Assembly: GCA_038522635.1 (NCBI GenBank)
Contig: JBCBJZ010000075.1
Span: 1 to 17,148 of the forward strand
Reading direction: 5' to 3'
Length of the DNA: 17,148 nt
Source: JBCBJZ01 sp038522635
GTDB taxonomy: Bacteria; Pseudomonadota; Alphaproteobacteria; Rhizobiales; Hyphomicrobiaceae
The notes under the pieces were generated by a model. It saw nothing but the letters and a program-made list of their open reading frames with translations. It had not been told where the DNA came from and searched no databases. Positions within the stretch are counted from its first letter, which is position 1. Each line of letters begins with the position of its first letter. The position numbers and the translations under genes were made by a program. Positions 7,543-14,654 of this stretch are shown here, one piece after another.

Positions 7543-7629
7543 GGGCGCACGCCCTTGAAATATTGTGGGGCTTAGGGCAAGACAAACCCATCTTGGCCGC
7601 CTGACCGGCCTCAAATGTCGAGCCCCGCC

Positions 7630-7740
7630 ATGACCGTTGGTCATCCAGCACAGCCCAAGTCGATCGCGCTTCAAGCGCAGATCGGCCGTGCGTGCGCGCC
7701 GCTCGCCAGCGCTCTTCCGCTACTCCTTATCAGCCCCTGA
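7630..7740 (+). CDS. Putative leucine leader peptide upstream of leuA
   Basis: A 36-codon ORF ATG...TGA. Its C-terminal part reads ALPLLLISP with codons CTT CCG CTA CTC CTT just before the stop, and two more Leu codons lie upstream. CTA is rare in the neighbouring genes. A Leu-codon block close to the stop, followed directly by an RNA hairpin and then leuA, is the layout of leader peptides for ribosome-mediated attenuation known from enteric leu operons. The Shine-Dalgarno before 7630 is weak, so the exact start is uncertain. The role is inferred from position and composition only. Confidence 0.55.
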   Translation: MTVGHPAQPKSIALQAQIGRACAPLASALPLLLISP

Positions 7741-7781
7741 GCGCCGCCTGCGCCGGATACGCCGGTGCGCGCGCTTAGGGG
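7734..7781 (+). promoter_or_regulatory. Long attenuator-like hairpin overlapping the leader stop codon
   Basis: Outer stem of 11 pairs: CCCCTGAGCGC (7734-7744) with GCGCTTAGGGG (7771-7781), one G-U wobble. Inner stem of seven pairs: GCGCCGG (7750-7756) with CCGGTGC (7762-7768), one G-U, loop ATACG. The leader TGA lies inside the left arm, so a ribosome stalled on the Leu codons or sitting at the stop would melt it. No T-tract follows. Confidence 0.5.
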
Positions 7782-7863
7782 ATCGAGCGCCACCACCTGA
7801 CCTTCAAATCTGATTGAAGCGCCGCGCACTTGAGAGCGCTGGCCATGACGAAAGCCCATCATC

Positions 7864-9453
7864 ATGTCTGAGCAACACCCAACGAACGAGCCCGCGACCG
7901 ATCCTGAAGCCGACAAGGTTCTGATCTTCGACACCACCTTGCGTGATGGCGAGCAGTGCCCCGGCGCGACCATGACCCATGCCGAAAAGCTCCAGGTCGC
8001 CGAAATGCTCGACGACATGGGCGTCGACATCATCGAGGCGGGGTTCCCGATTGCCTCAAACGGTGATTTCGAAGCGGTCAGCGAAATCGCCAAGCTCGTC
8101 AAGAACGCGACCGTGGCCGGATTGGCGCGGGCTGCCGATAAGGACATCGACCGCGCCGGCGAAGCGGTTCGGGAGGCGCAGCGTCCCCGCGTGCACACGT
8201 TCTTGTCGACCAGCCCCGTGCACATGAAGTTCAAGCTGCAGATGGAGCCCGAAGACGTACTGGCGGCGGTCTCACGCAGCGTCACACGCGCGCGCCAGTG
8301 GACCGATGACGTGGAATGGTCGCCCGAAGATGCAACGCGTACGGAACGCGATTTCCTGTGCCGCTGCTGCGAGGCGGCGATCAAGGCTGGTGCGACCACG
8401 CTGAACATTCCTGACACGGTGGGCTACACAACGCCTGAAGAGTATTTTGAGCTGATCACCATGCTGCGCACCCGCGTGCCGGGCGGCGACCAGGTGGTGT
8501 GGTCGACTCACTGCCATAACGATCTTGGCATGGCGGTCGCGAACTCACTCGCCGGCGTGCGCGCGGGCGCCCGCCAGATCGAGTGCACGATCAACGGCAT
8601 CGGCGAGCGGGCGGGTAACGCGGCACTCGAAGAGATCGCGATGGCGCTCAGCGTACGTAGCGATGCGCTGCCGTACCGCCATCGCATCGACACCACGCGA
8701 ATCGCGCGGGCGTCCAAGCTGGTGGCATCCGTGACGGCGTTTCCGGTCCAGTACAACAAGGCGATCGTCGGCAAAAACGCGTTCGCGCACGAGAGCGGCA
8801 TCCACCAGGACGGCATGCTCAAGCACACGCAGACCTACGAGATCATGACGCCTGAGTCGGTGGGCATGAAGGAAAGCGCGCTGGTCATGGGCAAGCATTC
8901 CGGCCGCAACGCGTTTCGCGAGCGCCTCAAGACGCTGGGCTACGAGCTTGCCGACAACCAGTTCCAAGACGCATTCCAGCGTTTCAAAGACCTGGCCGAT
9001 AAGAAGAAGCACATTTTCGATGAAGACATCGAAGCGCTGATCGATACCGGGCTCGCCGAAGCGCAGGATCGGATCAAAGTGCAGCACATGATGGTGGTCG
9101 CCGGCTCCGTGGGCGCGCACAAGGCGAGCCTGACGTTATCCATCGACGGCAACGCGCGCGAGCACGAGGCTGACGGCGATGGTCCGGTGGACGCGACGTT
9201 CAACGCGATCAAGGCGATCGTGCCGCATGAAGCGCGGCTGGCCCTCTACCAAGTGATGGCGGTGACCGAGGGCACGGATGCGCAGGCCGAAGTGCTTGTG
9301 CGGTTGGAAGCGCAGGGCCGGACTTTCACGGGGCGCGCGGCCGATACCGATACGATGCTCGCATCTGCGATCGCTTACGTGAGCGCGTTGAATAAGCTGG
9401 TCGCGAAGGACGGCCGCGTGGCGCCAGGCGCGTTGCTTGTCACCGGCAGCTAG
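7864..9453 (+). CDS. leuA: 2-isopropylmalate synthase
   Basis: A protein of 529 residues, the usual length for the long bacterial LeuA. It condenses acetyl-CoA with 2-oxoisovalerate to 2-isopropylmalate, the first committed step of leucine synthesis, in the cytosol. The catalytic TIM barrel shows FDTTLRDGEQ (Asp23, Arg27), IEAGFPIAS, THCHNDLG with metal-binding His216 and His218, and GIGERAGNAALEE. GKNAFAHESGIHQDGMLK and GKHSGRNAF in the linker follow. The C-terminal ~140 residues (VQHMMVVAGSVGAHKASLTL through MLASAIAYVSALNKL) are the regulatory domain giving leucine feedback inhibition in this family. The ATG at 7864 gives a normal N terminus, but no clear Shine-Dalgarno precedes it, and an 8-codon ORF (7845-7871) overlaps its start, so translational coupling is possible. 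The upstream leader region suggests leucine-responsive control. Confidence 0.97.
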   Translation: MSEQHPTNEPATDPEADKVLIFDTTLRDGEQCPGATMTHAEKLQVAEMLDDMGVDIIEAGFPIASNGDFEAVSEIAKLVKNATVAGLARAADKDIDRAGEAVREAQRPRVHTFLSTSPVHMKFKLQMEPEDVLAAVSRSVTRARQWTDDVEWSPEDATRTERDFLCRCCEAAIKAGATTLNIPDTVGYTTPEEYFELITMLRTRVPGGDQVVWSTHCHNDLGMAVANSLAGVRAGARQIECTINGIGERAGNAALEEIAMALSVRSDALPYRHRIDTTRIARASKLVASVTAFPVQYNKAIVGKNAFAHESGIHQDGMLKHTQTYEIMTPESVGMKESALVMGKHSGRNAFRERLKTLGYELADNQFQDAFQRFKDLADKKKHIFDEDIEALIDTGLAEAQDRIKVQHMMVVAGSVGAHKASLTLSIDGNAREHEADGDGPVDATFNAIKAIVPHEARLALYQVMAVTEGTDAQAEVLVRLEAQGRTFTGRAADTDTMLASAIAYVSALNKLVAKDGRVAPGALLVTGS

Positions 9454-10008
9454 GTTCAAAGGACGGGAGCCGAGAAGGGATGTCCCGTTGTGGGGCGAAG
9501 CGGTCGATCATCTGACCCGTAGCCTTAACGATACTGGGCAAGCGGCCCCTGCCAGCCGTGACGGTGGTGCATGCAGGCTTTGCGATACAAGCCGGTGTGT
9601 CACCTTAAACGGTTGGCAGGGCTGCCGCTTTTCGTTATGGAAGCCGCGCGCTTAAGTGAGCTTGAGGCGAGGCCGCAGCGTGCATCCGCTTAATCCTATT
9701 CAGCCGTCTTTCTGGCCGTGTAGGGCGCGGGTGCGGCATTAAGATTGCTCTGGTTTCGGGGCAAAGGTCTCGGCGTGCTGTCGATTTTGGGGCTTGGGCT
9801 CGGGCACCAAGGGATGTCCGTTCGCTCAAGTTCGGCGCGGCTCAAGATTTTTGACCTGATACGGTGACAGCGCGAGCTGGCTCACCCGCTATGATGGCGC
9901 TGGATTTGTGCTTGGCGCGGTCGACATCGCGTGCAGCTTCGAAGCGCGGTGAAGCGGTTGTCGCTTCACACCAGGGACCGGAGCTAAGGCAACGGGGTTT
10001 TCGCAGGC
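9454..10008. other. 555-bp leuA-mreB intergenic region
   Basis: I find no convincing gene; short open frames here have no family signature. Visible are a weak inverted repeat after leuA (ACGGGA/TCCCGT, about 9461-9496) and a small GGCA-GGGC-TGCC hairpin followed by GCTTTT near 9615-9633 that might be a weak terminator. Nearer mreB, TATGAT at 9890-9895 is a good -10 hexamer, but GTGACA (9864-9869) lies 20 bases upstream, longer than usual, so the promoter is tentative. The region probably contains the transcription start of the mre cluster. Confidence 0.4.
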
Positions 10009-11046
10009 ATGGCCAAAGGTGTGGCGGGCGTATTTTCCGACGACATCGCGATCGATCTGGGGACGGCGAACACGCTGGTGCACGTGGTCAGCCGGGGCGT
10101 CATCATCGATGAACCCTCCGTGGTCGCCATCCGCGCGCGCAATGGCGTGCGCGAGGTGCTGGCCGTCGGCAAGAAGGCCAAAGACATGGTCGGGCGCACG
10201 CCCGAAGCCATCGAGACCATCCGGCCCCTGCGCGATGGCGTGATCGCGGACTTCATCGCCACCGAAGAGATGCTGCGCCAATTCATCCGGCGATCAAAAA
10301 CGATGATGGGGCTGCGTCGTCCGCGCATTCTGATTTGCGTGCCGGCGGGGGCGACGCCGGTCGAGCGCCGTGCGGTTTTCGAAACGGCATTGTCGGCGGG
10401 CGCGCGCCGGGTGTTCTTGATCGAAGAACCGGTGGCCGCCTCCCTGGGAGCGGGGCTCCCGATCGACCAGCCCTGGGGCAACATGGTGGTCGACATCGGT
10501 GGCGGCACCACGGACATCGCGGTGTTGTCAGCAGGTGGGGTCGTGCAGGCGCGTTCGTTGCGCTGTGCCGGCAACACGATGGACGAAGCGATCATCCGCT
10601 ACGTGCGGCGCAAGCATCAATTGCTGATCGGCGAAGCGAACGCGGAGCGGATCAAGATCGAGGCCGGCTCGGCGGTGGCCCGCCCCAACGGCCGGTTGAC
10701 CGAGATCCACATCCGCGGCCGCGATTTGCGCCAGGGCCGGCCGAAAAACATCGTGCTTGGCCCCCACGACATCGCTGAAGCGCTCGAGCATCCGATCGAG
10801 GAGATGGCGGAATTCGTCCAGCGCTCGCTTGAGGATCTACCGCCTGAGGTTTCCAGCGATATCTGTGAGCGCGGCATCTATCTGACCGGTGGCGGCGCCC
10901 TGCTCGACAAGCTTGATCAGGAGTTGGAAGCGCGTGTGGGCGTTCCTTTTGTGATTTCGGAAGAGCCAACCGCGTGCGTCGTGCGTGGAACCGCGTTCGT
11001 GCTCGAAGGTTTGACGCAGCATGAGCATCTGCTCATAAAGCCCTGA
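10009..11046 (+). CDS. mreB: Rod shape-determining protein MreB (actin homologue)
   Basis: A protein of 345 residues, the family norm. MreB forms membrane-associated ATP-dependent filaments that orient the elongasome. Seen: phosphate-1 motif IAIDLGTANTLV near residue 14, AVGKKAKDMVGRTP, phosphate-2 region VVDIGGGTTDIAVLS, MDEAIIRYVRRKHQLLIGE, NAERIKIEAGSA and the adenosine motif YLTGGGALLDKLD. The N terminus MAKGVAGVFSD is short and amphipathic, as expected for membrane contact. The ATG at 10009 has only a modest GCAGG-type binding site. It is the first gene of mreB-mreC-mreD-mrdA-rodA, all on the plus strand. Some positions (for example RSLRCAGNTMDEA) depart from the commonest MreB wording, but nothing essential appears missing. 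Confidence 0.96.
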   Translation: MAKGVAGVFSDDIAIDLGTANTLVHVVSRGVIIDEPSVVAIRARNGVREVLAVGKKAKDMVGRTPEAIETIRPLRDGVIADFIATEEMLRQFIRRSKTMMGLRRPRILICVPAGATPVERRAVFETALSAGARRVFLIEEPVAASLGAGLPIDQPWGNMVVDIGGGTTDIAVLSAGGVVQARSLRCAGNTMDEAIIRYVRRKHQLLIGEANAERIKIEAGSAVARPNGRLTEIHIRGRDLRQGRPKNIVLGPHDIAEALEHPIEEMAEFVQRSLEDLPPEVSSDICERGIYLTGGGALLDKLDQELEARVGVPFVISEEPTACVVRGTAFVLEGLTQHEHLLIKP

Positions 11047-11169
11047 TCAACCTCACTTTGACTAGGCAATCGTGTGCCGCCGCGTTAAGCTTGGCTCGCT
11101 TTAAGCGTGCAACCGGTGCGGGTTGGTCGATAAGTTTCATCCGCTTTCTCGGGGCGTGCGGAAGGGCCA

Positions 11170-12126
11170 ATGGGGCAAATGACCGTTCTGCGTGAAGACA
11201 AGTTCTCACGGCGTGGTCCGGGACCTACTCGGACCCGAGGCATGCGCGGCGGGACATCGCTGGCGTTGTTCATGTTCGTTTCGGTCTGCGCGCTGGTGCT
11301 GACCAAGTTGAACCATCCGATCGTTCAACAAACACGCCTGGAAGTAGCCGAGGCCAGTGCGCCGGCCTTGCAGGCAGCACTTGTGCCGCTGACGCCGGTG
11401 CGTCGCTTCAGCGAGCAGGTCGCTGGATATTTCCGCCAAGCTGCCGAGCTGGATCGCTTACGTGAAGAGAACCGGCGGCTGCGCGGCTGGCAATGGCGTG
11501 CGAAGGAATTGGAACGGCGCCTGCGCAAGGTGCGTGCGATCGCCAAGGTTGTACGCGATCCCGCACTCACGTTCGTCACGGGCCGTGTGATCGCCGATGC
11601 GTCGGGGCCGTTCGTGCGCGTGGCGCTGTTGAACGCGGGCGCGCGCCAAGGTGTGCGCAGCGGCTATCCGGCGGTGAACGCCGACGGTTTGGTCGGTCGC
11701 ATCGTCGAGACCGGGCCGACGATCTCGCGGCTGTTGCTGTTGACCGATATCAACTCGCGCGTGCCGGTTCTGGTCGGCGATGCGGGCCATCGTGCTGTGC
11801 TGATGGGCGATAACTCCATGCAGCCCAAGCTTGCCTATCTGTCGCCCGATGCGCGGATCAAGCCGGGCGATGATGTTTACACATCCGGCGTCGGCGGGCT
11901 GTTTCCTAGCGGCGTGCGCATCGGAGTGGTGCATGCGAAACCGGGTCATCCGTCGGTACGCCTGCACGCGCGGCTTGATAAGCTTGAATACGCCAGCATC
12001 CTCTTTTTCCAGAGCCCGCAACTGAAACTTGCGGGCGATGAACCGGCGAACACGCGGCATTCGAAGTTGGCGCGCCGCTTGCTCCAGGACTTTGGCGGCC
12101 AGCCGGGTGAACCGCGTCGGCGCTAG
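11170..12126 (+). CDS. mreC: Rod shape-determining protein MreC
   Basis: A protein of 318 residues. A basic cytoplasmic N terminus (about 1-27), one transmembrane helix (SLALFMFVSVCALVLTKL, about 30-47), then a periplasmic coiled coil (LDRLREENRRLRGWQWRAKE, about 95-115) followed by the MreC beta-domain with VTGRVIADASGPFVRVALLNAG, GVRSGYPAVNADGLVGRIVE, LLLTDINSRVPVL and VYTSGVGGLFPSGVRIGVV. MreC links MreB and MreD to PBP2 and activates the transpeptidase. The start at 11170 has GGAAGG a few bases upstream; another ATG follows at 11179. The 123-base gap after mreB contains no gene; the last ~30 residues form a basic tail that varies in the family. Confidence 0.93.
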   Translation: MGQMTVLREDKFSRRGPGPTRTRGMRGGTSLALFMFVSVCALVLTKLNHPIVQQTRLEVAEASAPALQAALVPLTPVRRFSEQVAGYFRQAAELDRLREENRRLRGWQWRAKELERRLRKVRAIAKVVRDPALTFVTGRVIADASGPFVRVALLNAGARQGVRSGYPAVNADGLVGRIVETGPTISRLLLLTDINSRVPVLVGDAGHRAVLMGDNSMQPKLAYLSPDARIKPGDDVYTSGVGGLFPSGVRIGVVHAKPGHPSVRLHARLDKLEYASILFFQSPQLKLAGDEPANTRHSKLARRLLQDFGGQPGEPRRR

Positions 12127-12200
12127 CGCCATTTCGGTGCGGTGCGGTTCGTCGCGGTGATGTTTGACGGCTTGTGCGGAGCGGCGCGCAGCGTTTGGCG

Positions 12201-12240
12201 TTGCCGCCGTCGGCGGCCGTTGGTCGCCGTTCGCGGCCGT
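12201..12240 (+). repeat. Four imperfect 10-bp tandem units in the mreC-mreD gap
   Basis: Successive units TTGCCGCCGT, CGGCGGCCGT, TGGTCGCCGT and TCGCGGCCGT all end in (G/C)CCGT with a 10-base period. Within them GCCGCC (12203-12208) and GGCGGC (12212-12217) form a 6-bp hairpin with a 3-base loop. The array lies 30 bases before the mreD start. Function is unknown; it may reflect slippage of GC-rich DNA. Confidence 0.4.
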
Positions 12241-12269
12241 AAGATTGTGTTTGAGTGCGTGACAGCCCG

Positions 12270-12785
12270 ATGGCGTTGATTTTCCCGTTCATTCCCGCGC
12301 TAAGCATTGCAGGGCTGGTGCTGATCGCGGTGCTGCCGTGGGGGGTCAGTGCTGGCACGCAGTTTTTCCTGCCGCTGCTGCCGATCATCGCCATCCATTA
12401 TTGGAGCGTGCGAGCAACCCGGTGGATGCCGTTTTGGTTCGTGTTTCTCGCGGGCCTCACGATCGATGTGCTAACGCATGGGCCGCTTGGGCTTTGGGCG
12501 TTGATCTATCTCATCGCCGCTGGCCTGGCGGTGCGCTTCAACGGTGCGCTGCTGAACCGAACAGCCGTGGGCGGGTGGATCGTTTTCGCACTGACCATGC
12601 TGGCCACCGCAGTGGCCCAATGGGGCGTGATCTCAGTCTATTTCCTGCGTCCCTTTGAGGCAGGCCCGCTGCTGATCGCCACGCTCGGCGCGATCATCGC
12701 TTATCCCCTCATCGCTGGCGTGCTGGCGGCTGTGCGCGTGCTGTGGCGCCAGCCTGAGCCCCGCTCCCTGCTGCGGGGAGATTAG
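12270..12785 (+). CDS. mreD: Rod shape-determining protein MreD
   Basis: A small polytopic membrane protein of 171 residues (176 if the GTG at 12255 is used). About five hydrophobic helices are visible: FIPALSIAGLVLIAVLPWGV, FFLPLLPIIAIHYWSV, FWFVFLAGLTIDVLT, GLWALIYLIAAGLAV with WIVFALTMLATAVAQWGVI, and LIATLGAIIAYPLIAGVLAAV. The motif GLTIDVLTHGPLGLWALIYL matches the conserved MreD segment (GlllDllsg.plGl.al). MreD is an inner-membrane partner of MreC in the elongasome. Neither candidate start has a clear Shine-Dalgarno; I chose ATG. The stop is two bases before the TTG of mrdA, and GGGGAG inside the mreD end acts as the mrdA ribosome binding site, so the two are translationally linked. Confidence 0.88.
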   Translation: MALIFPFIPALSIAGLVLIAVLPWGVSAGTQFFLPLLPIIAIHYWSVRATRWMPFWFVFLAGLTIDVLTHGPLGLWALIYLIAAGLAVRFNGALLNRTAVGGWIVFALTMLATAVAQWGVISVYFLRPFEAGPLLIATLGAIIAYPLIAGVLAAVRVLWRQPEPRSLLRGD

Positions 12786-12787
12786 CG

Positions 12788-14650
12788 TTGTTCATCCAGG
12801 ACGCTGCCGATCAAAGGCATAAACGGCGCTTCGACCGGCGCGCGGTTCTGCTCGGCGTCGCCCAGACGGCGGGCATCGGCGTGCTCGCGACGCGGCTTTA
12901 TCAGCTCCAGGTGATGGAGAAAGACCGTTACGCGCCGCTCTCCGATGATAACCGCCTGACCGCGCAAGTGCTGGCGCCTGAGCGCGGCCGCATCCTTGAC
13001 CGGTTCGGTGTGGTGCTCGCCGCCAACCGCGATGAGTATCGGGCTGTGATCATCCCGTCCCTTGCACGTGATCTGAAGCTTGTCCTCAGGCGCTTCGCCC
13101 GGATCGTCCCGCTCAGCGACAAGCGGCTTGCGCAAATCATGAAGCGGGCGCGCCGTCAGCGGCCGAACCGTCCGATCACGGTGGCGACGGGGCTGACGTG
13201 GGAAGACTTCTCGACCATCAATTTGCTGGCGCCTCGACTGCCGGGCATTCGCACCGATGTCTTCGGGCGGCGACAGTATTTCCATGGCCACAGCGTGGGT
13301 CACGTTGTGGGCTATGTCGGCGCGGTCCAGCGGCGTGCGTTGGGCGATGATCCGGTGCTGCGTCTGCCGGGCATGCGGGTCGGGCGGACGGGCGTTGAAC
13401 GCGGTGCTGATGTCCGGCTGCGCGGTCGCGGCGGGCAGGTCAGTTTCGAGATCGACGCGCGCGGCAGGATCATCCGGCAACTCGCCAAGCGCGAGCCTGA
13501 GCGCGGCGAAGACCTGGTCCTGACGATTGACACGCAGCTTCAGGCGCACGCGCTGAAGCTGTTGGAAGGCTACCGGCGCGGGGCACTTGTCGTGATCGAT
13601 GTGGCCGGCGGTGACGTGATCGCCATGGTCTCCAGCCCCACCTACGATCCGCAGCTGCTGGTCGACGGCATCAGCGCGCGCGAATGGCAGCGCATCGCCA
13701 ACGCGGCCGACGATCCGATGTTGAACCGGACGATCCGCGGGCAGTATCCACCGGGGTCAACGTTCAAGATGGTGACGCTGCTTGCCGGGCTTGAAGCGGG
13801 CATCATCACCCCGCGCACGCGCGTGCGCTGTCGAGGATCGTTCAAGCTGGCCGACCAGACGTTCCGCTGTTGGAACCGGAGCGGCCATGGTGTGGTGGAC
13901 CTGCATCGCAGCCTGCGGGAATCTTGCGACACCTATTACTACGAACTTGCCACGAAGATTGGTATCCGGCGGATCGCAGCCATGGCGCGGCGCCTGGGGC
14001 TTGGTCAGACCTATCCCTGTGACATTGCCCTGCAGAAGGCGGGGCTCATTCCCGACCCGGCTTGGAAGCGCGGACGCTTCAACCGCGGCTGGTACCATGG
14101 GGAGACGGTGCTCGCTTCGATCGGACAGGGCTTTGTGCTGACAACACCGTTGCAGCTGGCGGTGATGACCGCGCGTCTTGCGACCGGTGAAGCGGTGGTG
14201 CCGACCATCGTTCACAACAAGGAACGCACGCCGTTCGAGCCGCTTGGCATCCGGCCGGAGCACCTGGAGCAGGTGCGCCGCGCCATGCACGCGGTGGTCA
14301 ACGAGGACGGCGGCACCGGGACCAAAGCGCAATTGTCGACCGGCACCATCGAAGTGGCGGGGAAGACGGGCACCGCACAGGTGTCGCGCAAGTCGGCTTC
14401 GTTCAAGCCGGAAGATTTGCCGTGGCGCGAACGCGATCACTCGTTGTTCGTGGGCTATATGCCTTCCGCGCAACCGCGCTACGCGGTGGCAGCCGTCATC
14501 GAACATGGCGGTGGCGGCGGTGGTGCTGCGGCGAGCGTGGTGCGTGAAACGATGCAATGGCTCGTGGATCGCGATCCGATCGCGCGACCGGCTTATCGCC
14601 CGCCCACCCATGTCAACACGAGTGCCGGACCGGCGGACGGGCGAGGCTAG
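12788..14650 (+). CDS. mrdA: Penicillin-binding protein 2 (elongasome transpeptidase)
   Basis: A class B penicillin-binding protein of 620 residues. It has one N-terminal membrane anchor (AVLLGVAQTAGIGVLATRLYQLQV, about 18-41), a dimerisation domain with ERGRILDRFGVVLAANRDEYR (about 69-90) and GHVVGYVGAV, then the transpeptidase with YPPGSTFKM (nucleophile Ser324, Lys327), SCDTYYYELA as the SxN-equivalent motif (S-C-D as in PBP2), GIGQGF-like ASIGQGFVLTTPLQLA, and KTGTAQ (Lys526). It cross-links glycan strands made by RodA during side-wall growth in the periplasm and is the target of mecillinam-type beta-lactams in relatives. The start is a TTG two bases after the mreD stop, with GGGGAG nine bases upstream; the next in-frame ATG would remove the membrane anchor. 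The stop is four bases before rodA. Confidence 0.95.
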   Translation: MFIQDAADQRHKRRFDRRAVLLGVAQTAGIGVLATRLYQLQVMEKDRYAPLSDDNRLTAQVLAPERGRILDRFGVVLAANRDEYRAVIIPSLARDLKLVLRRFARIVPLSDKRLAQIMKRARRQRPNRPITVATGLTWEDFSTINLLAPRLPGIRTDVFGRRQYFHGHSVGHVVGYVGAVQRRALGDDPVLRLPGMRVGRTGVERGADVRLRGRGGQVSFEIDARGRIIRQLAKREPERGEDLVLTIDTQLQAHALKLLEGYRRGALVVIDVAGGDVIAMVSSPTYDPQLLVDGISAREWQRIANAADDPMLNRTIRGQYPPGSTFKMVTLLAGLEAGIITPRTRVRCRGSFKLADQTFRCWNRSGHGVVDLHRSLRESCDTYYYELATKIGIRRIAAMARRLGLGQTYPCDIALQKAGLIPDPAWKRGRFNRGWYHGETVLASIGQGFVLTTPLQLAVMTARLATGEAVVPTIVHNKERTPFEPLGIRPEHLEQVRRAMHAVVNEDGGTGTKAQLSTGTIEVAGKTGTAQVSRKSASFKPEDLPWRERDHSLFVGYMPSAQPRYAVAAVIEHGGGGGGAAASVVRETMQWLVDRDPIARPAYRPPTHVNTSAGPADGRG

Positions 14651-14654
14651 GGCG

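Larger units (their letters stand above)
7543..7863 (+). promoter_or_regulatory. leuA leader region
   Basis: This 321-bp stretch between phzF and leuA holds a Leu-rich leader ORF (7630-7740), a long hairpin (7734-7781), a small perfect hairpin CTTCAA/TTGAAG (7802-7807 with 7814-7819), a sequence (7833-7843) exactly complementary to part of the leader ORF (7705-7715), and an 8-codon ORF (7845-7871) overlapping the leuA start. Together these suggest leucine-responsive control of leuA. No run of T follows the hairpins, so a classic terminator is not evident. A promoter cannot be placed with confidence; TTGAAA at 7555-7560 is a possible -35 with no good -10. Confidence 0.55.

Noticed and set aside
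7542..7555. Hairpin AGGGC/GCCCT right after phzF as a terminator
   Set aside because: Only five pairs and followed by TTGAAATATTG rather than a T-tract.
6721..7674. 317-codon minus-strand open frame opposite phzF
   Set aside because: The plus strand encodes a full PhzF protein with all family motifs; the antisense product is His/Arg-rich and featureless.
9437..9655. 72-codon open frame after leuA
   Set aside because: It overlaps the leuA end, has no plausible ribosome binding site and no recognisable features.
12160..12279. 39-codon ORF in the mreC-mreD gap overlapping the mreD start
   Set aside because: No ribosome binding site, and its Arg-rich product is simply the GC-rich 10-base repeats translated.
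13777..14530. Gly-rich and GC-rich stretches in mrdA as repeats
   Set aside because: The EHGGGG segment is a normal part of PBP2 C-terminal domains.
14178..14654. 159-codon N-terminal extension of rodA
   Set aside because: This stretch is the mrdA coding sequence read in another frame; RodA homology starts only at the ATG at 14655, which has its own ribosome binding site.
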